The notes under the pieces are model-generated. The model was not told the DNA's origin. It was given only the letters and a program-made list of their open reading frames with translations, and searched no databases. A program made the translations under genes and the position numbers. Below, piece after piece: positions 1 to 9,903 of a DNA stretch of 64,000 bases (position 1 is its first letter; each line of letters opens with the position of its first letter). The DNA comes from Isoetes taiwanensis (Eukaryota; Streptophyta; Lycopodiopsida; Isoetales; Isoetaceae): assembly GCA_021234155.1 (NCBI GenBank), contig JAJEKV010000033.1, positions 8,961,641 to 9,025,640 on the forward strand. Reading direction: 5' to 3'.

Positions 1-870
1 CGTGCTTTTTTTATTTATTGTTTTGCTTGTTTTATGCTTGCTATATGTTTCAGGGATGTTGCATTGATGGGAAAAAACGGTAAAAGAAAACGATTTTTTT
101 TGTGAAAATGTTGTTTGGATTGGCAAGAAAAAACGTTTGATGAGTTCATGTACAAAACCAGATATTTATTGCGGCATTGGCTTGCTTGAGGAAGAAAGCT
201 TTGGAAAACAAAAAAAAAAGTGAATGGGAATCTGTGGTTGCATCTCCATATGCATCGGAATAGCCCCTACCCTTTAAGGGCACATAAGTTGCTTGGAGCT
301 GTGCTATCCACAGGGGTTCGAATCCTCCAGGTTATACCTTCTATATATTTGTACTTGCAGGTGTCAGGCTGATGCAATGGAGGTAGAACTTGGAAGGTTT
401 GAATTCTGTGGCATACAGTCATCTAACACCCATTTTGTAGGCGCCGTCTTTAGGTTGTGGCAGGTCGCTTTTCTCTCTGTTTACAGCCCTTTTTCTTCTT
501 CTGCCCCTTTTTCTTCTGGTGATGATAGGCATTCCCGTAGTAATGCCTTTGACGAATCTATTCTTGAATACAGAATTAAAAAACAGTGAATTCATGCAAG
601 GTTGTGGCAGGATGAAATAGCTTACAAGGACAATTTTGATCAGAAGGTTCAAGGAAGCAGCTCCATTCAAGATGATGATGTTCATAACACTGTTGGGACA
701 ATCTGGTTGTTCTGTGGCTTTCTTTTGCTGACTCTAGCTGGAGCTCTGAAGCAGAAGATGCGAGAGGGCAATTTGGTGGAGATTTGCAGACACCTCATTA
801 GAGGCAGTTGGAATTACATCATCTTATCTTCAAAAGCTTTCTTTCGATTCAGAATCAATTAGAAATAAAG
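1..870. other. No recognisable gene upstream of the F-box/LRR exon
   Basis: AT-rich sequence with short open frames only. I see no domain or splice-bounded exon until about 871. A tRNA-like B box lies inside it and is listed separately. Confidence 0.5.
284..345 (+). repeat. tRNA-like remnant, possible SINE head
   Basis: GGTTCGAATCC at 315-325 is a perfect RNA polymerase III B box. A poor A-box-like stretch lies about 30 bp upstream (near 284-297). The rest does not fold into a convincing tRNA cloverleaf, so a decayed tRNA-derived SINE is more likely than a tRNA gene. The weak A box keeps confidence low. Confidence 0.25.
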
Positions 871-1020
871 GTATACTTGCCATTGCAAGTGGGTGTCCCA
901 GGCTTAAGTCATTGCATATGCATTGCATGAATGTGACTGATGAGGCTTTGCAAGCCGTGGGAAAGTCTTACAAATTTTTACAAACACTAGAGCTGTTCAG
1001 CTACCACAAATTTACAGACA
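871..1020 (+). pseudogene. F-box/LRR-repeat protein (FBL4-like) exon relic
   Basis: Read in the frame starting with the codon at 873, the stretch encodes about 50 residues with leucine-rich-repeat spacing, including the fragments GCPRLKSLHMHC, NVTDEALQAVG and KFTDR. This is the pattern of plant F-box/LRR substrate receptors of SCF ubiquitin ligases (FBL4/EBF type), in which GCPxLxxLxLxxC...VTDxAL repeats recur. An AG precedes the exon (869-870) and CAG|GTATTG gives a plausible donor at its end. No F-box and no further LRR exons are seen nearby, so this is a single-exon fragment, captured or left from a dead gene. The family call is fairly sure; the exact member is inferred. Confidence 0.6.
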
Positions 1021-1482
1021 GGTATTGCATGGTTTAAACTAATTCATTTGGAATGGATTTGGCATTATAGGAGCTATGGAGATTTTAGCAGGGTCTTAAG
1101 CTTGCAGCCGCTAATACATCATGCCATAATGTTTGGATTTTCTCTTGATTCTCACCTTCTACAGCATAACATTTCCTATGTTTATGCACCGTTCTGATTA
1201 TTCCCTCAAGCAAAAGCTACATGTGCAAAAGCATTGCAGGTTATTTCCAAAAGCACTTCAAATTATTTCGATATTAGGTTCCAATGATTCCCCACATTTT
1301 AATGGAGTTATCTAGGGTTCAATTCCCTGGGGAGATGCGATATATCCTTTGGAAACTAGTTATACGATGTACTTAAAAATAATCCAAAATTTGTGGATAT
1401 ACATAATATATGTGATTTGTGTTTGCTCGTAGCAGCATCTCATCATGCAACTAATGCACGTCGTTGTATTTATATTAGAAGT

Positions 1483-1538
1483 CTCTTGTAATTGGATTAC
1501 ATGCACGACTTGTCTCATGTAATTGGATTACATGCACG
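1483..1538. repeat. Two tandem copies of a ~31-bp motif
   Basis: The motif (CTCNTGTAATTGGATTAC followed by ATGCACGA) occurs twice in a row, starting near 1483 and 1513. It abuts AT-rich sequence upstream of a MITE. Confidence 0.6.
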
Positions 1539-1634
1539 AATGTTTCTAAAATAGTCATATGCAATAGTGTTTCTAGAATTGTTACATGCATTTATGCCAT
1601 TCTTAGTGCCCGAAATGACCCAAGGGCTTTATTA

Positions 1635-2139
1635 GGGCCCGAAGGGCCCAAATTTTTTTTTAATATAACAACCAATACATATATATCATTAACATTAATT
1701 AACTCAAACCATTGCATCCAACATATTTAAATTAGAATCCCCCTGAAACCCCCGTTGGTTTGGTTGCATATTCACACGGGGGTTACGTAGGGCAGCGAGA
1801 GCCTCAAAAAATTTATATTACATGTACAAAATTAACACCATTAAGTACATTCTCTCAAACCTTGTAGTATTTTGCAAACTTTAATATACAGTATACAAAA
1901 ACTTGTACATGCATACCCCACAAACGAGGATCGCTATGTATGGTCCAGATCTTGGAATAAATGGCAAATATGCCCATCCGACAGCTCTCGTTGCCCGGAG
2001 TAACCCCCCGTGTGAATATGCACCCAAACCAAAGGGGGTTTCAGGGGGATTCTAATTTAAATATGTTGGATGCAATGGTTTGAGTTAATTAATGTTAATG
2101 ATATATATGTATTGGTTGTTATATATGTATTGGTTGTTA
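1635..2139. mobile_element. Foldback MITE, copy 1
   Basis: The left end carries the palindromic motif GGGCCCGAAGGGCCC (1635-1649). About 150 bp at the left (to ~1790) is the inverted complement of about 150 bp at the right (~1995-2139). Both arms hold the recognisable blocks ATTCACACGGGGG, AACCCCC and TTGGTTGTTATA or their complements. The middle (~200 bp) is AT-rich and non-coding. The right GGGCCC terminus is missing, so the copy is slightly truncated. Three other near-complete copies and one half copy lie at 46.2, 50.4, 55.2 and 52.1 kb. It has no transposase and is a non-autonomous inverted-repeat element. Confidence 0.75.
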
Positions 2140-5057
2140 GACTATCAACAGATGAGCCAAGAAACAGTAACATAACGTGTCTCATTCTGGAGCAGTTCAT
2201 GAACTTTGCTGGACCTCCCTTTTCATATCTCACTCGGCACCACTAAACTTGGGTAACAAAGCTTCAACAAGTTTTAATAAGTTAGATGAGGCAGAAAGGA
2301 GCTTAGTTCCTATAAGCCATCATAAATCAGATGTTGGTGCATGCTTTTCAGCAAGAGACTTTGATTCAGTCTTTTGATCAGCTGGATGCTGGAAAAAAAG
2401 GCCTTTTTCATGTTGCAATCTCGTTTTCTGTCAAGTACTGAGATTCCATTTCGTATTTTGGAGAAGCTTCTTTAAACAGGCATATAAATGCAAAAGAAAA
2501 GAATACAGATTGCGCTGGCAATTGCAACTAATGCGGACATTGTTGCCAAGTTTCAGAGCAAGAATGATAAAGAGCAGGAAAGCATGCATGCTATGCTCTG
2601 GTATAGGTGAAAAAATTCATAACTTAAATTCATTTCTTTATTTTATTACTGCCATGATTATATTCCATCATTTATTTTTTCACTAAATGCATGATTGGCA
2701 GTGGTTCTGATTACTTCCAGGCTAAAGATTTCACTTCAGCATCAAGTTCTTTGAAGTTTCTATGTGTTATCTTGCTGTCGGTATAGAAGTCAATCCCATG
2801 TGCAATTAGAATAGAATAGAATAGAGTAGAGTAGAGTAGAGTAGAGTAGAGTAGAGTAGAGTAGAGTAGAGTAGAGTAGAGTAGAGTAGAGTAGAGTAGA
2901 GTAGAGTAGAGTAGAGTAGAATAGAATAGAGTTTTTATCGTCCACGAAGACGGTGCTTCTTGTTTTCTGTCTCTACTATAATCGTACTAATGAAGATGTC
3001 GATGGAGCCGAGAAGATAAGTAGGCCTATTATAATTTGAAGTTGAATAAATATCTAATAAGACGTATGTTGAGAGCTAATATCAAACATGGTCTGCATCG
3101 TTTTGAAAGTGAAATGCATCTTCACTTTCTATGCTTTGTTACAATGACCACTCATTATCTTTTATTTTCCAGCTCAAGATTTGCGCAACTAGATGAAGAA
3201 GTTGGAGACACAAAGCATGTTGAAAAGTTGATAATCAGAGTAGATTTTGGAGCCAGATTACTTGACTCTTACATCTCATGCAGCCATAGCCTGGAAAATC
3301 ACAATTCCTAGCTCGTTGAATTTAATGTTCGTCCTGGAGTGAGAGAAATTAACATATGTAGGAATTTGTTATCTTTGGCATTGAAACATTTAAAATGCCA
3401 AGTATTTGAAGAAAACTCTTGTACGCATGGGATAACTTGGAGCAGAGATGTTATTTGACTCTAGAGATAAAGGACAAAAGGAAGCCATCTAGTTTGCAGG
3501 GTGCACATGGAATCAAGATTTCACTGCGACAAATCCCAGAATGGAAAGCTATGTGCATAATTTTCTGCATGTGCATCCTACTTCTGTTTTGCATTTGAGG
3601 GTCTATGGACAACAGACAGTTATCCCTTCTTCTAACCATAGTTGCAATCCTTTTTTAAGAAGGGCAGGATGATTCCTGGGTAGTTAGAGATGGCTTCAAT
3701 CTACTTGGAGACATACCGGGAGGTACTATGTTTATCTGCCTACTTTTATGTAGTTATTATTCTATGTTGGTGATTCAAGTAGGTTTTAGAAATCAACTGT
3801 TTTCATTGATTTTTTTTTTAACTAATTCACTTGTTCATTTATCCCAACTAAGTTGTACAAGTCTAAATGAGAACTCCAATGCCATTGGACGCGCACATAG
3901 CAAAGGGCATAAGCCCAAATGAGAGCTGGGGGGCTACAAAAATAAAATACTGATGTTGAAGATAACTCAATGAGAGCTGGGGGGTTTTGGAGCCACTTAT
4001 CACAAATAAGGGTCCTTCCTCCCTCCCTCCCTCCCTTCCTTCCTTGTAGACTGCCTTGTGTTTTCCTTTCACCTAAAGGGCAGAACTAAGGAGCACAAGA
4101 AACAGCTTGAGATGTGCACTTAAAGAGATAATATAAACTTGAAGGGCCTGGTTTTTTCAACTTGTGTTTAGAGCCACCATATTGAAGAAAGGCATTTGTG
4201 CTTTTAACGGTGAACAAATCTTGGGCTTCGTCGTCTGCCTCTTAAGATAAAAGCTTGGCTAAAATTAATATAGTATCTACTTTGTGCTTGCATTTTCGTT
4301 TTGGCAGGCCAAATCATGGTTGCACATTTGGTATAACGTTGTATCATTGCAACAATGCACTTTAAAGGGCAATGGAAATCTATACTACAAGAGTTAAGGG
4401 CGAGAGTCAAGTGAACCATTGAAAATACTCGAAATGGCCTGCAGGTAGTTGCTCTCTGCAAATGTGGATATCCAGCGGATGCGGTTATCTAAGTGCACGA
4501 TGCTGCAAGAGTAAGTCTTGATTGTGAACTTGCTCATATATAGGCGGCAGCTAGGACGTTGCATCTTGTAGATAGGCTAGCTGAAGTCCATATGGAAGCC
4601 ATTGCAACACTTGAACTAAAAAGGTCACGATTGTAATGGTTTTTAACATAAGGACTTGTGGTCAATAAGTAAGGTATATCAACATAATTATTGATATATT
4701 TTAAGTATCGTGCATATTTTCTACCATGGATATGTGTCATCTAAGATGGCAATGCTAATCTCATCCTTTCAACCGATGTGTCAATTTTGTATTAAGAGTG
4801 TTCATCTTAGAATACAATTGTCTAGAACTTTAGATTGATGTAGAATAGAACTTGAAGTGAACCAAAAGTTTGGCATCCAATTTGATCTCAAACTCACAGA
4901 TATATGTGTCCTTACATATCAGTTTAGAAGAATCCCGTCATAGACATCAATGATTTTGTTACTTCTGTTTGTCCAAATGCAGATCGACAGTTTATATCTT
5001 TCCTTGCATTTTGGTACATTCGCAGGATGCTACAATTGGAAAAGTAGCAGTTTAATA
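2140..5057. other. Mostly featureless stretch between MITE and PB1 relic
   Basis: Apart from the microsatellite, I recognise nothing coding here. An open frame at 3036-3311 (91 codons, +) has no motif that I know. A short CCCT/CCTT-type tract lies at about 4015-4045. Confidence 0.4.
2808..2932. repeat. Pentanucleotide microsatellite (AATAG / GAGTA)
   Basis: A run of the 5-bp unit GAGTA spans about 100 bp and is bordered on both sides by three to four AATAG units, a one-base variant of the core. The symmetrical variant edges suggest that the core expanded within an older AATAG tract. Confidence 0.95.
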
Positions 5058-5215
5058 AAGTTTGATGGTTATCCTAGTCAGAATTAAGCCGCCACCCATT
5101 AGATGATCCTCAAGGTGATTGGCAAGTAGTTTACATTGGAAATGAAGGTGATAAGCTCCTTGTTAAGGATAATCCTTGGAAGTACAGAACGGATGCTTTT
5201 GAAAAAAATGGGAGA
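5058..5215 (+). pseudogene. Aux/IAA-ARF type PB1 domain relic
   Basis: From 5096 the frame reads PLDDPQGDWQVVYIGNEGD and continues KLLVKDNPW. This matches the second half of the PB1 (type I/II) interaction domain of auxin response factors and Aux/IAA proteins, where a D/EDP...GWQ/DWQ-VVY...END/EGD..LL.GDDPW signature holds the acidic OPCA patch. A KFDGY just upstream (~5058) fits the basic-side R/KFxGYxEL element, but a stop and a frame change separate the two. No B3 DNA-binding domain or EAR motif is visible, so only the dimerisation domain survives. The domain identity is inferred from motif order. Confidence 0.5.
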
Positions 5216-5251
5216 GCGCCTAAATTGTGCGCCTATTTTCTTGATTATTTT

Positions 5252-5820
5252 TGTTACGAATGATCTGTTCTTCCTGCAAACCCATCAACTTATTAGAAAG
5301 TAAAACATCACTGGGTACTCGATTTACCACCCAACCGGACCAATTAGAAGAGATATCACCAAGTCAAGCTACTCTGCAAGACTGTATAAGAACAAGCTCT
5401 TTCTAGCTAGAGATAATACTAGAAGATAAGGCTAGACTCATCATCAACATAGGATGAGGCAGATTTAGCTGTGCAGTCAGCTTAGACCCCTTTGCACCTT
5501 TCTGGGCATAACTCTCAGACCATAAGGAATCTATGGAAAACCAAGCCCAATCTAGAAACTAGACTTCAAGGGCTTTCCAAAAAGTAAGGATCGCCAATTT
5601 ATGAGTTGTGGTCGCGGAGATATCACATCTCAAAGTTGTCCTTCTATTTATATGTAACAACACATTTTTTTGGCCTTTTTTTCTTTTAAATAAAGGTCAA
5701 GGTTTATTTTTAGCTCTCTCTTTGATAATATCAAGGTTTAGGCATACTGGATGGCTTTCTTACTTGATCATATCAATAAATATTGTTCCATGCAAGGCCA
5801 CTCCCCCGAGCACCATATCA
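5252..5820 (-). repeat. 3' LTR of the non-autonomous element
   Basis: It is a direct repeat of 7683-8294. On the minus strand it begins TGATATGG and ends CGTAACA. It lacks the ~48-bp segment of the other LTR, probably a deletion at the short repeat CTAGC/AGCTAG. Confidence 0.9.
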
Positions 5821-5929
5821 ATTCCTTCCCTTCTCAAGACTGATCGTCCTCGATCATCTTTCTTAAAGATTTACATCCTTTCTCAAAGACTATCAATTCC
5901 TTCCCTTCTCAAGACTGATCGTCCTCGAT
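5817..5929. repeat. 38-bp direct duplication covering the polypurine tract
   Basis: Positions 5817-5854 and 5892-5929 are identical over 38 bp, with a 75-bp period. The copy farther inside carries the four LTR-terminal bases ATCA as well as the purine tract, so the duplication crossed the LTR/internal boundary. Confidence 0.9.
5821..5834 (-). other. Polypurine tract
   Basis: On the minus strand AGAAGGGAAGGAAT directly abuts the 3' LTR. This is the expected site for plus-strand priming. A 38-bp block that includes this tract and the last LTR bases (5817-5854) is repeated exactly at 5892-5929. Confidence 0.75.
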
Positions 5930-6214
5930 TTCCATTAAACCTGAAGAAAGGAAACCATCAAAGCTCCATTTTCAAAGTTGATCTTTAATCAATTTCCGAA
6001 AAAAGTGTTAGTCTTTCCCTTCTTGGGACCAATCTTGCCCTCTAGGAATGTTCTTTTTCTGATCCTCCACGGCAGGATCTGCGCTTGGACAGAAAAATCT
6101 CCATACTGATCTATCAAGTAGGCATCCCTCACTTGAACAGTCATGGCCTTCCCAACCCTTTCCAGTCCTTCAAGTTAAATATCACCATTCAACTAGAACA
6201 AGAAAGATATTTTC

Positions 6215-7109
6215 TCCGGCCTTTTCCACATGCATCCCCTTTTCTCACAGGGGTGTTGCGGGCTTGGGATCATGTGCGTGTGCTCTTCCAGCTAGATTAT
6301 GCCTCAGTTTATCACCACTCTTCTCCTTTCTTGTGGGTTCCTCTTCCCCTGCGCACTTGACTTGACTTTGGTCTTCTTCTTAGGGGCGTTGGCTATTCAT
6401 GACACACTGCCCCTTCGGGCAAGTGGTCTGCAGCTTAGGGTTCTCGATGGCGCTCGATTTGGGCGTGGACATGGAGCTCACTTCCCACCGAAGGTTAGGG
6501 TGCTTCGTGGCGGGTGGTGCACCGTTGTATCGGGGGTGAATGCCCTTGTGAGTCGGTTTTTAGGCGGGTGTGAGCCCTCTCTCGCCCTTGTTGTGGCCTT
6601 CATCGTGAGACCTGTGGAGCATTATGCGGTTTTATGCCCTCACTTGCGGCTGCCCGGGATTGGGTTAGGGGCTGTTTGGTGAGATTGACTAGCCGCCAGA
6701 TTCTTGTCGCTTCATGTGTATCTCGGTGCTTGGTCGCTCTTGCGGCAGCAAGCCTTGCATCCAGGCGCGGGCTTGGTTGGTGTGGCTGACGGGAAGCGGC
6801 GGTTGTGGATCTTTTCGGGGATTCGCTGACTGCAGCCTCTCGATTCCTCGACTTCGTGTACAAGGTATTTCAAAGCTTTCTGGTGTTCCCGGGATTAGTA
6901 GAGCGGAAGTTTGCCATTTGGTGGGATTTCTTGGGTGTTGTAGATGGTGACGGTCGGTTTGTACAGCAGTAGAGTTGCAGTTTTTCTGTGAGTTTGTTAT
7001 GGAGTGTCGAGGTATCGCTGTCTCTTTGGGGCAGTTCTCCTTCCTCCTCACTTTCTTTGTAACATTACCATTCTTTTAATATATTGATGACACAGTTCTT
7101 CAAAAAAAA
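6215..7109 (+). mobile_element. 5'-truncated LINE-like retroposon nested in the LTR element
   Basis: The 895-bp body ends in a poly(A) run (~7102-7111) and is flanked by an 18-bp target duplication AACAAGAAAGATATTTTC (6197-6214 and 7110-7127; the first A is shared with the tail). These are hallmarks of target-primed reverse transcription. The body is GC-richer than its host, and its end (TTTTAATATATTGATGACAC then TTCTTC and A's) resembles the 3' ends of plant L1-type LINEs. Open frames inside it (for example 6299-6682) show no reverse transcriptase or endonuclease motif, so either only 3' UTR remains or the source is another retroposed transcript. Confidence 0.8.
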
Positions 7110-7213
7110 AACAAGAAAGATATTTTCCCCTTCCATTAGGAAGTAACATTTATTTGAAAAAAACTTTATTCTAATCTCAAATAATTGATCACACATGCTC
7201 TAGCAATCTCAAG

Positions 7214-7350
7214 CATCAACTCATTCCATTCACTTGGACATGTTATCAACTCATTTCAACTTCTTGGACATGGCATCAATTCATTCCAACCTCTTGGACA
7301 TGGCATCAGCTCATTCCAATCACTTGAACAAGAGCAACAACTCTTTCCAT
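7214..7350. repeat. ~30-bp minisatellite, about five imperfect copies
   Basis: The unit reads approximately ATCAACTCATTCCA followed by CTTGGACATG, with starts near 7214, 7243, 7273, 7303 and 7333. It lies inside the internal region of the non-autonomous LTR element. It can be read through without stops on the plus strand, but this is the antisense of the element and probably meaningless. Confidence 0.85.
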
Positions 7351-7668
7351 TCACCTGGTTTGGATCGTGATCTCATAAATAGCACCAACCATTTACGACA
7401 ATCACTACTTCACCCATAAGGATGCAATAAGAAATATCTAAAGATTCTAATCACAATCCTTAAACATCAATTTCATACCAGACAAGAGGTAACCGATTTG
7501 CAATTTGCTCCTCTTGGACCTCTTGTGCTGTTTCTTTTCATCTTACTCTTGTCGGCTTCAGAAGTTCTCGCTTCTTGCGTTGCCTTAAGATATCTTGTGT
7601 GCTGCTAAGCCACTCAAATTTCCAACGCTTCCATCACCCACAGCTCCGTTGGTAAAGACCAGAACTGA

Positions 7669-7680
7669 GCTCTGATACCA
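7669..7680 (-). promoter_or_regulatory. Primer binding site for initiator tRNA-Met
   Basis: The minus strand reads TGGTATCAGAGC, the complement of the 3' end of plant initiator tRNA-Met, starting 2 nt after the 5' LTR. This fixes the orientation of the element as minus strand. Confidence 0.93.
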
Positions 7681-7682
7681 AT

Positions 7683-8294
7683 TGTTACGAATGATCTGTT
7701 CTTCCTACAAACTCGTCAACTTATTAGAAAGTAAAACACCACAGGGTACTCGATTTACCACCCAACCGGGCCAACTAGAAGAGATATCACATCAAGCTAC
7801 TCCGCAAGACTGTATAAGAACAAGCTCTTTCTAGCCACCAACCACTGGTATTACAGGAACTCCTTCTAATGATATGATCAAACAAGAAGCTAGAGATAAT
7901 ACTAGAAGATAAGGCTAGACTCATCATCAACATAGGAAGAGGCAGATTTAGCTGTGCAGTCAGCTTAGACCTCTTTGCACCTTTCTAGGCATAACTCTTA
8001 GACTGTAAGGAATCTATGGATAACCAAGCCCAATCTGGAATCTCGACTTCAAGGGCTTTCCAATAAGCTAAGGATCGCCAATTTCTGATTTGTCTTCACG
8101 GAGATATCACATCTCAAAATTGTCCTTCTATTTATATGTAACAACACCTTTTTTTTTTTTTTTGCCTTTTTTGCTTTTAAATAAAGGTCAAGGTTTATTT
8201 TTAGCTTTGTTTTTGATAATATCAAGGTTTAGACATACTGGGTGGCTTTCTTACTTGATCATATCAATAAAAGGCTCCCCCAATCACCATATCA
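7683..8294 (-). repeat. 5' LTR of the non-autonomous element
   Basis: It is a direct repeat of 5252-5820 with TG...CA ends. The 612-bp length includes ~48 bp missing from the partner. A T-rich run near 8148-8162 is longer than in the partner. Confidence 0.9.
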
Positions 8295-9110
8295 ATTTTG
8301 TCTTTACCACCTACTTTTGGTTCAAACCATTTTCTTGCTTGAGAAAGTGTAATTCCCATCTCTCTGCCTCTTCTCAACATTGATTCATGCTGGCCTTGTA
8401 GAGGCTAGCAATCTGCACTTATTTCCATATGAATCTCCTTTATGCAAGCTTTAGATGGATGTTAAAATTTGCACTATCATCAAGCACAATGGTAGACTAA
8501 GATGTGAATTTCTCTGTGGTTCAATCTCTCAACTCTGGCATTCTCTTTTCTCCAATCAAATTTTTCCAGATGATGTCTTTCTCTATGAATACTCCTTTGT
8601 GCCGAGCTGTGAAGAATTTGAGGATTGAAATTGTGCAATCTTGGCTTGAAGAATTCATTGGATGCAAGAACATTGAAGCAACTGGTATAATTCAAGCTTT
8701 CTATGAGTGGACAGATTCAAAGATAACAGTTAAATTATACTCTGATATTGAAATGGGGGATCTTCACTGAGGTGGGCTTTCTAGATCTCTTTGTTATAGG
8801 TAGGATCACTGCTCATCTAGCATCTCTTTACCTGTGGTTTCCTTTTCTTTCATTTTTTTGCCTCTTCCTTTCTCACGTGCTTTTGCTTAAACCACCTGAC
8901 CTTTATTATAGATAATAAAACAAAAATTAGGCTTAAATTTCTTGCTATCCTTCACGGTTTCTCTGAACTAGCGCCATCTGATCGTTCCCTTCTGCTAGAT
9001 CAGTTAAGATCTTTTCATAAAAATCCTAAAAATTGCTTGTTATTTGGAAATTTCTCTAATTTGCTTCTAGATGATCAGAATATGAACCCTAGAAGCTTTA
9101 AAGTTCCGAT
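8295..9110. other. Unassigned sequence left of the Copia element
   Basis: No LTR matching 12,927-13,441 is found here, so the Copia element has lost its left LTR. A segment at about 8930-9100 reads as protein-like in the plus frame (fragments APSDRSLLLDQLRSF and NPRSFKVPIWDN). By position it could be the 5' part of the inverted LINE described below, but I recognise no domain. Confidence 0.3.
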
Positions 9111-9491
9111 ATGGGACAATTTCTCCAAAGATTCGGATATGAATGGCCATTATCCTCAGCTGCACCCGATCACTCAAGTTCCCTACTTCTAGCTATATCA
9201 AGAGCAATATCCCATAATGCTCACCTTGCTACCTTGTTGAGAAATGTTGCCAAATCGAAAGAGCATGCTATAAGAGTGGTAAGGACAGAGTTTGAACAGT
9301 GTAAACTTCATGATGAAGATGAGGAAAACTCTGAAGTGTTGTATGCTGGAAAATACAAAAAGAATAAAGATAAAAAGAAAATAGGGCCATGTTATAATTA
9401 TGATGGTTATGGTCACCTTAAGGCAGATTGTCCAAAGGTTGGAAGAGAAATTGTGTGCTACAATTGTGAAGGCAAAGGCATATGGCAATAA
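9111..9491 (+). pseudogene. Copia gag C-terminal part with zinc knuckles
   Basis: The frame encodes a Lys-rich stretch followed by a CCHC-like knuckle (CYNYDGYGHLKADC), in which the second Cys has become Tyr. A second knuckle begins CYNCEGKG and is cut by a frameshift near 9479; its remainder (AISCPS) continues in the next frame. Gag knuckles bind element RNA in the virus-like particle. The N-terminal gag is not recognisable upstream, so the true start is unknown and the first Met here is only the first available. Confidence 0.65.
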
Positions 9492-9903
9492 GTTGTCCAA
9501 GCCCTAAAGGCCCTAGAGGGAAAGGGAAGTATAAAGGCACAGTAATCAAGAAAGGACATGAAATCAAGAGAGGAGCTGCAAGAAGGAATCCTATAGTAAA
9601 TTTAACTGAAGACAGGCGTGCTGAAGAAGATGAACATGATTCTGAAACGCATTCCTTAACTAGGAATAAAATTGACCATAATGCCATGATATTAGATTCT
9701 AGAGCTGAAAAAATGGTAGCTGCTAGTTCCAACATCCTAAAAAGTTGCAGAGGAAGAAAGGGAGGACATGTTCAATTAGGAAATGGGGAGCTTCAAGAAA
9801 TAGAAGATGTAGGTGTATTAGAATTGTTTGATTTGGAAGGAAAAAAAGTACAATTAGAGAATGTACTCTTTGTGCCAGGTCTAGTAAATCTGTCTCTCAA
9901 TTA
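9482..9903 (+). pseudogene. Copia gag end and aspartic protease
   Basis: The frame carries the rest of the second zinc knuckle, an acidic/basic linker, then MILDSRAEKMV. This is the protease active-site region, where the family has DSGAS/T; the Gly is Arg here, which should impair catalysis. VQLGNGELQEIEDVG and VLFVPGLVNLSLN follow, the flap and C-terminal parts of Copia proteases. A TAG at ~9902 separates this from the integrase frame; in an active element they form one polyprotein. Confidence 0.75.

Larger units (their letters stand above)
5252..8294 (-). mobile_element. Complete non-autonomous LTR retrotransposon (TRIM/LARD-like)
   Basis: Two direct repeats with TG...CA ends (5252-5820 and 7683-8294) are flanked by an identical 5-bp target duplication ATTTT (5247-5251 and 8295-8299). 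On the minus strand the 5' LTR is followed after 2 nt by TGGTATCAGAGC, the primer site for initiator tRNA-Met. A purine tract precedes the 3' LTR. After removing an 895-bp LINE-like insert, the internal region is only ~1 kb and shows no gag or pol, so the element depended on a partner for mobilisation. It is larger than classic TRIMs. The right LTR has ~48 bp (about 7834-7882) absent from the left LTR. Confidence 0.9.

Noticed and set aside
284-345. Functional tRNA gene
   Set aside because: A B box is present, but there is no proper A box, acceptor stem or anticodon arm.
6299-6682. 127-codon frame in the nested retroposon
   Set aside because: No recognisable domain, overlaps other open frames, and lies in what looks like LINE 3' untranslated sequence.
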